Assembly: GCF_022414535.1 (NCBI RefSeq)
Contig: NZ_JADWYM010000051.1
Location: 1-43,450, forward strand
Length of the DNA: 43,450 nt
DNA from: Streptomyces sp. MUM 2J
GTDB lineage: Bacteria; Actinomycetota; Actinomycetes; Streptomycetales; Streptomycetaceae
Reading direction: 5' to 3'
Made by a program: the position numbers and the translations under genes. Shown piece after piece: positions 41,936-43,450 of the stretch (position 1 is the first letter of the stretch; each line of letters starts with the position of its first letter). Under the pieces are notes generated by a model. It ran no database searches, was not told the DNA's origin, and was given only the letters and a program-made list of their open reading frames with translations.

Positions 41936-43201
41936 ATGGCCACCACCCTCGCCGGAGCCGGTCCGCGGCTGTGGGCACCCGCCCGGCACCGGCCCTTCCA
42001 GCTCCTGTGGCTGGGCCAGTCGCTGTCCCTGCTCGGCGACGGCTTCAGCGTCGTCGCCTTCTCCTGGATCACCCTCGGCCTGACCGGTTCGACCCTCACC
42101 CTCGGCTACGTCCTCGCCTTCCAGGCCGTGCCCCGCGCACTGCTGACCCTGGTCGGCGGCAGCCTCGGCGACTCGCTGTCCACCCGCACCCTGATGATCG
42201 CCTCCAGCTGGACCCGGGCAGCGCTGATGACCGGGGTCGGCGTGGCCGGGCTGACGGGGCAGCTGACGGTGTGGATGCTGTGCGCGGCAGCCGCCGCGTT
42301 CGGTGCCGTCGACGCCTTCTTCCAGCCGGCGCGCGTGTCCATCCTGCCGTCCGTGGTCGACGAGAGCCTGCTGACCCCGGCCAACGCGCTGCTGGGCGCC
42401 GGCTCACGGATCGCGGCCGTGGCCGGGCCGGCCGTCGGAGGCCTGGTCATCGCCGTGACGCGGGCTCCGGTGGCGTTCCTGGTCGACGCCGTCTGCTTCG
42501 CCCTGTGCGGCTGGTGCGTGGCGAGCATCCGCACCCGGTCCCGGACGGCCGGCCGGGCGGCGGACAACGGTGCGGGGGCCGCCGGGACGGAACCGCGGAC
42601 GTCCCTGGCCGACCGGATCCGCGAGGGCGTGACCTTCACCCTGCGCGACCCGCGACTGCGCACGATCGTCGCCCTCGACACCGCGGTCAACTTCTGCTAC
42701 GCCGGACCCTTCACGGTCGGTTTCGCCACCCTCGCCGACCAGGTGCTGCGCGGTGGCTCCGCCACCCTGGGCGTGCTGAACGGCTCCCTCGCCGGCGGTG
42801 CCATGCTCGGCACGCTCGCCGGCGGCGCCCTCGGCGGCCGGCCCCGGGTCGGCCTGCTCGTGGCCGGTCTGGCCGGCTGGCTGGGCGCCGGGATGGCCGT
42901 GCTCGGCCTCGTCCACAGCACCCCGGCCGTCGTGGCGACGGTGCTCGCCATGGGCTTCGCGATCGGGTTCCAGGGCGTGTTCGGGCTCAGCTGGATCCAG
43001 CGGAACATCCCCCAGGACGTGCTCAGCCGGGTCGTGTCGGTCGACATGGTCCTCGGCTACGCCGCCGCCCCGCTGTCCCTGATCGCGTGCGGCGCGCTGG
43101 CCCGCGTCGACACGCTCGCCCTGTTCGGGGCGGTGGCCGCGGTGCTCGCGCTCACCGGTCTGGCCGTACTCGGGTCCCGTCCGGTGCGCGAGATGCGCTA
43201 G
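41936..43201 (+). CDS. MFS transporter, probable peptide exporter
   Basis: A 421-residue membrane protein with two halves of about six hydrophobic helices and a long cytoplasmic loop (about 195-225, Ala/Gly/Arg-rich). The start RHRPFQLLWLGQSLSLLGDGF and the first-half motif VGGSLGDSLSTRTLMI fit the MFS_3 group, which includes enterobactin exporter EntS and many Streptomyces self-resistance exporters. It begins 40 bp after the P450 with GAAAGG upstream and ends the operon. Export of the NRPS product and self-protection is the likely role. Confidence 0.9.
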   Translation: MATTLAGAGPRLWAPARHRPFQLLWLGQSLSLLGDGFSVVAFSWITLGLTGSTLTLGYVLAFQAVPRALLTLVGGSLGDSLSTRTLMIASSWTRAALMTGVGVAGLTGQLTVWMLCAAAAAFGAVDAFFQPARVSILPSVVDESLLTPANALLGAGSRIAAVAGPAVGGLVIAVTRAPVAFLVDAVCFALCGWCVASIRTRSRTAGRAADNGAGAAGTEPRTSLADRIREGVTFTLRDPRLRTIVALDTAVNFCYAGPFTVGFATLADQVLRGGSATLGVLNGSLAGGAMLGTLAGGALGGRPRVGLLVAGLAGWLGAGMAVLGLVHSTPAVVATVLAMGFAIGFQGVFGLSWIQRNIPQDVLSRVVSVDMVLGYAAAPLSLIACGALARVDTLALFGAVAAVLALTGLAVLGSRPVREMR

Positions 43202-43227
43202 AAGTCTCGTGATCTTCAAGAGACTTC
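43201..43227 (+). terminator. Hairpin at the end of the NRPS operon
   Basis: GAAGTCTC and GAGACTTC form a perfect 8-bp stem with an 11-base loop, beginning on the last base of the MFS stop codon. Confidence 0.65.
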
Positions 43228-43246
43228 AAGTGCCGCGGCACTCACC

Positions 43247-43290
43247 CCGCGCCGGGCGGCATGCGCCCCGGAGGCCGCCGCCCGGCGCGG
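43247..43290. terminator. Second, GC-rich hairpin terminator
   Basis: A perfect 14-bp stem, CCGCGCCGGGCGGC with GCCGCCCGGCGCGG, and a 16-base loop. Together with the hairpin just before it, this marks the right edge of the NRPS operon. The rest of the window (43291-43450) holds no gene I can support. Confidence 0.75.
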
Positions 43291-43450
43291 CACCGGTGGG
43301 GCGACCGGGAAGCCCACCTGCCACCGAACGCGGTGAGTCTCCCGGTGAACCGTCCCGGTGCGTCTCCCCGGCGGCAACCGGTTCTAGGGAGCGTATTGCG
43401 TCGTGATCAATCTGCGAGATCTGCCTGCGCGGCAGGGTTTGGACCGGTAG

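Noticed and set aside
43209..43406. 65-codon plus-strand frame after the MFS gene
   Set aside because: It runs through two terminator hairpins, is Arg/Pro-rich and has no ribosome site.
43403..43450. 15-codon frame starting GTG and ending exactly at the window end (INLRDLPARQGLDR)
   Set aside because: An AGGGAG lies about 11 bases upstream, but the frame is too short to distinguish from chance and its downstream context is missing.

Overview
The window is very GC-rich, with short intergenic gaps, many GTG starts, ATGA stop/start overlaps, an SsgA-family protein, paired GAF-ANTAR regulators and a c-di-AMP riboswitch in front of a cell-wall hydrolase. This points to a Streptomyces chromosome. 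No transposase, integrase, tRNA, rRNA or CRISPR array was seen.

Positions 1-4258 are the end of a hopanoid/isoprenoid operon: the tail of ispG, then dxs, an HpnO-like class III aminotransferase, an XRE-cupin regulator and a 40-residue membrane peptide. Two identical TTTGCC-N5-GGCAAG palindromes 20 bp apart sit just before the regulator gene and look like its operators. A tyrosine-phosphatase-family gene (minus strand) converges on this operon.

Positions 5075-9839 hold envelope and general genes: a ydaO-type c-di-AMP riboswitch and its LysM-M23 endopeptidase, an SGNH hydrolase, a TetR regulator and a DUF4142 protein. Positions 10007-15469 form an extracellular polysaccharide locus: a Gly/Ser/Thr-rich anchored protein, a NodB deacetylase fused to a processive GT2 synthase, an acyltransferase-3 protein, and a divergent GH26-like glycosidase. 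It resembles the Streptomyces mat (hyphal aggregation) locus.

Positions 15600-24940 are mostly regulatory and accessory: a PQQ-propeller membrane protein, a STAS protein, a two-gene GAF-ANTAR operon, an SsgA-like protein, an SDR-fold protein without its catalytic Ser and Tyr divergent from a TetR gene across a clear operator, a TetR/DUF3995 divergent pair across another operator, and a further TetR.

Positions 25001-43227 contain a possibly decayed ORF, a threonine/serine dehydratase ending in a strong terminator, and then a compact nonribosomal peptide operon: NRPS-1 (C-A-T-C-A-T), NRPS-2 (C-A-T-C-A-T-TE), a cytochrome P450 and an MFS exporter, closed by two hairpins. The third adenylation domain carries a near-exact threonine code; the other three codes match nothing I recall. 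The fourth condensation domain (CHxxxDG) and the thioesterase (Glu for the usual Asp) have altered motifs. The expected product is an oxidised tetrapeptide with Thr at position 3, perhaps N-capped. I do not recognise it, and it is the best candidate for an undescribed system here.
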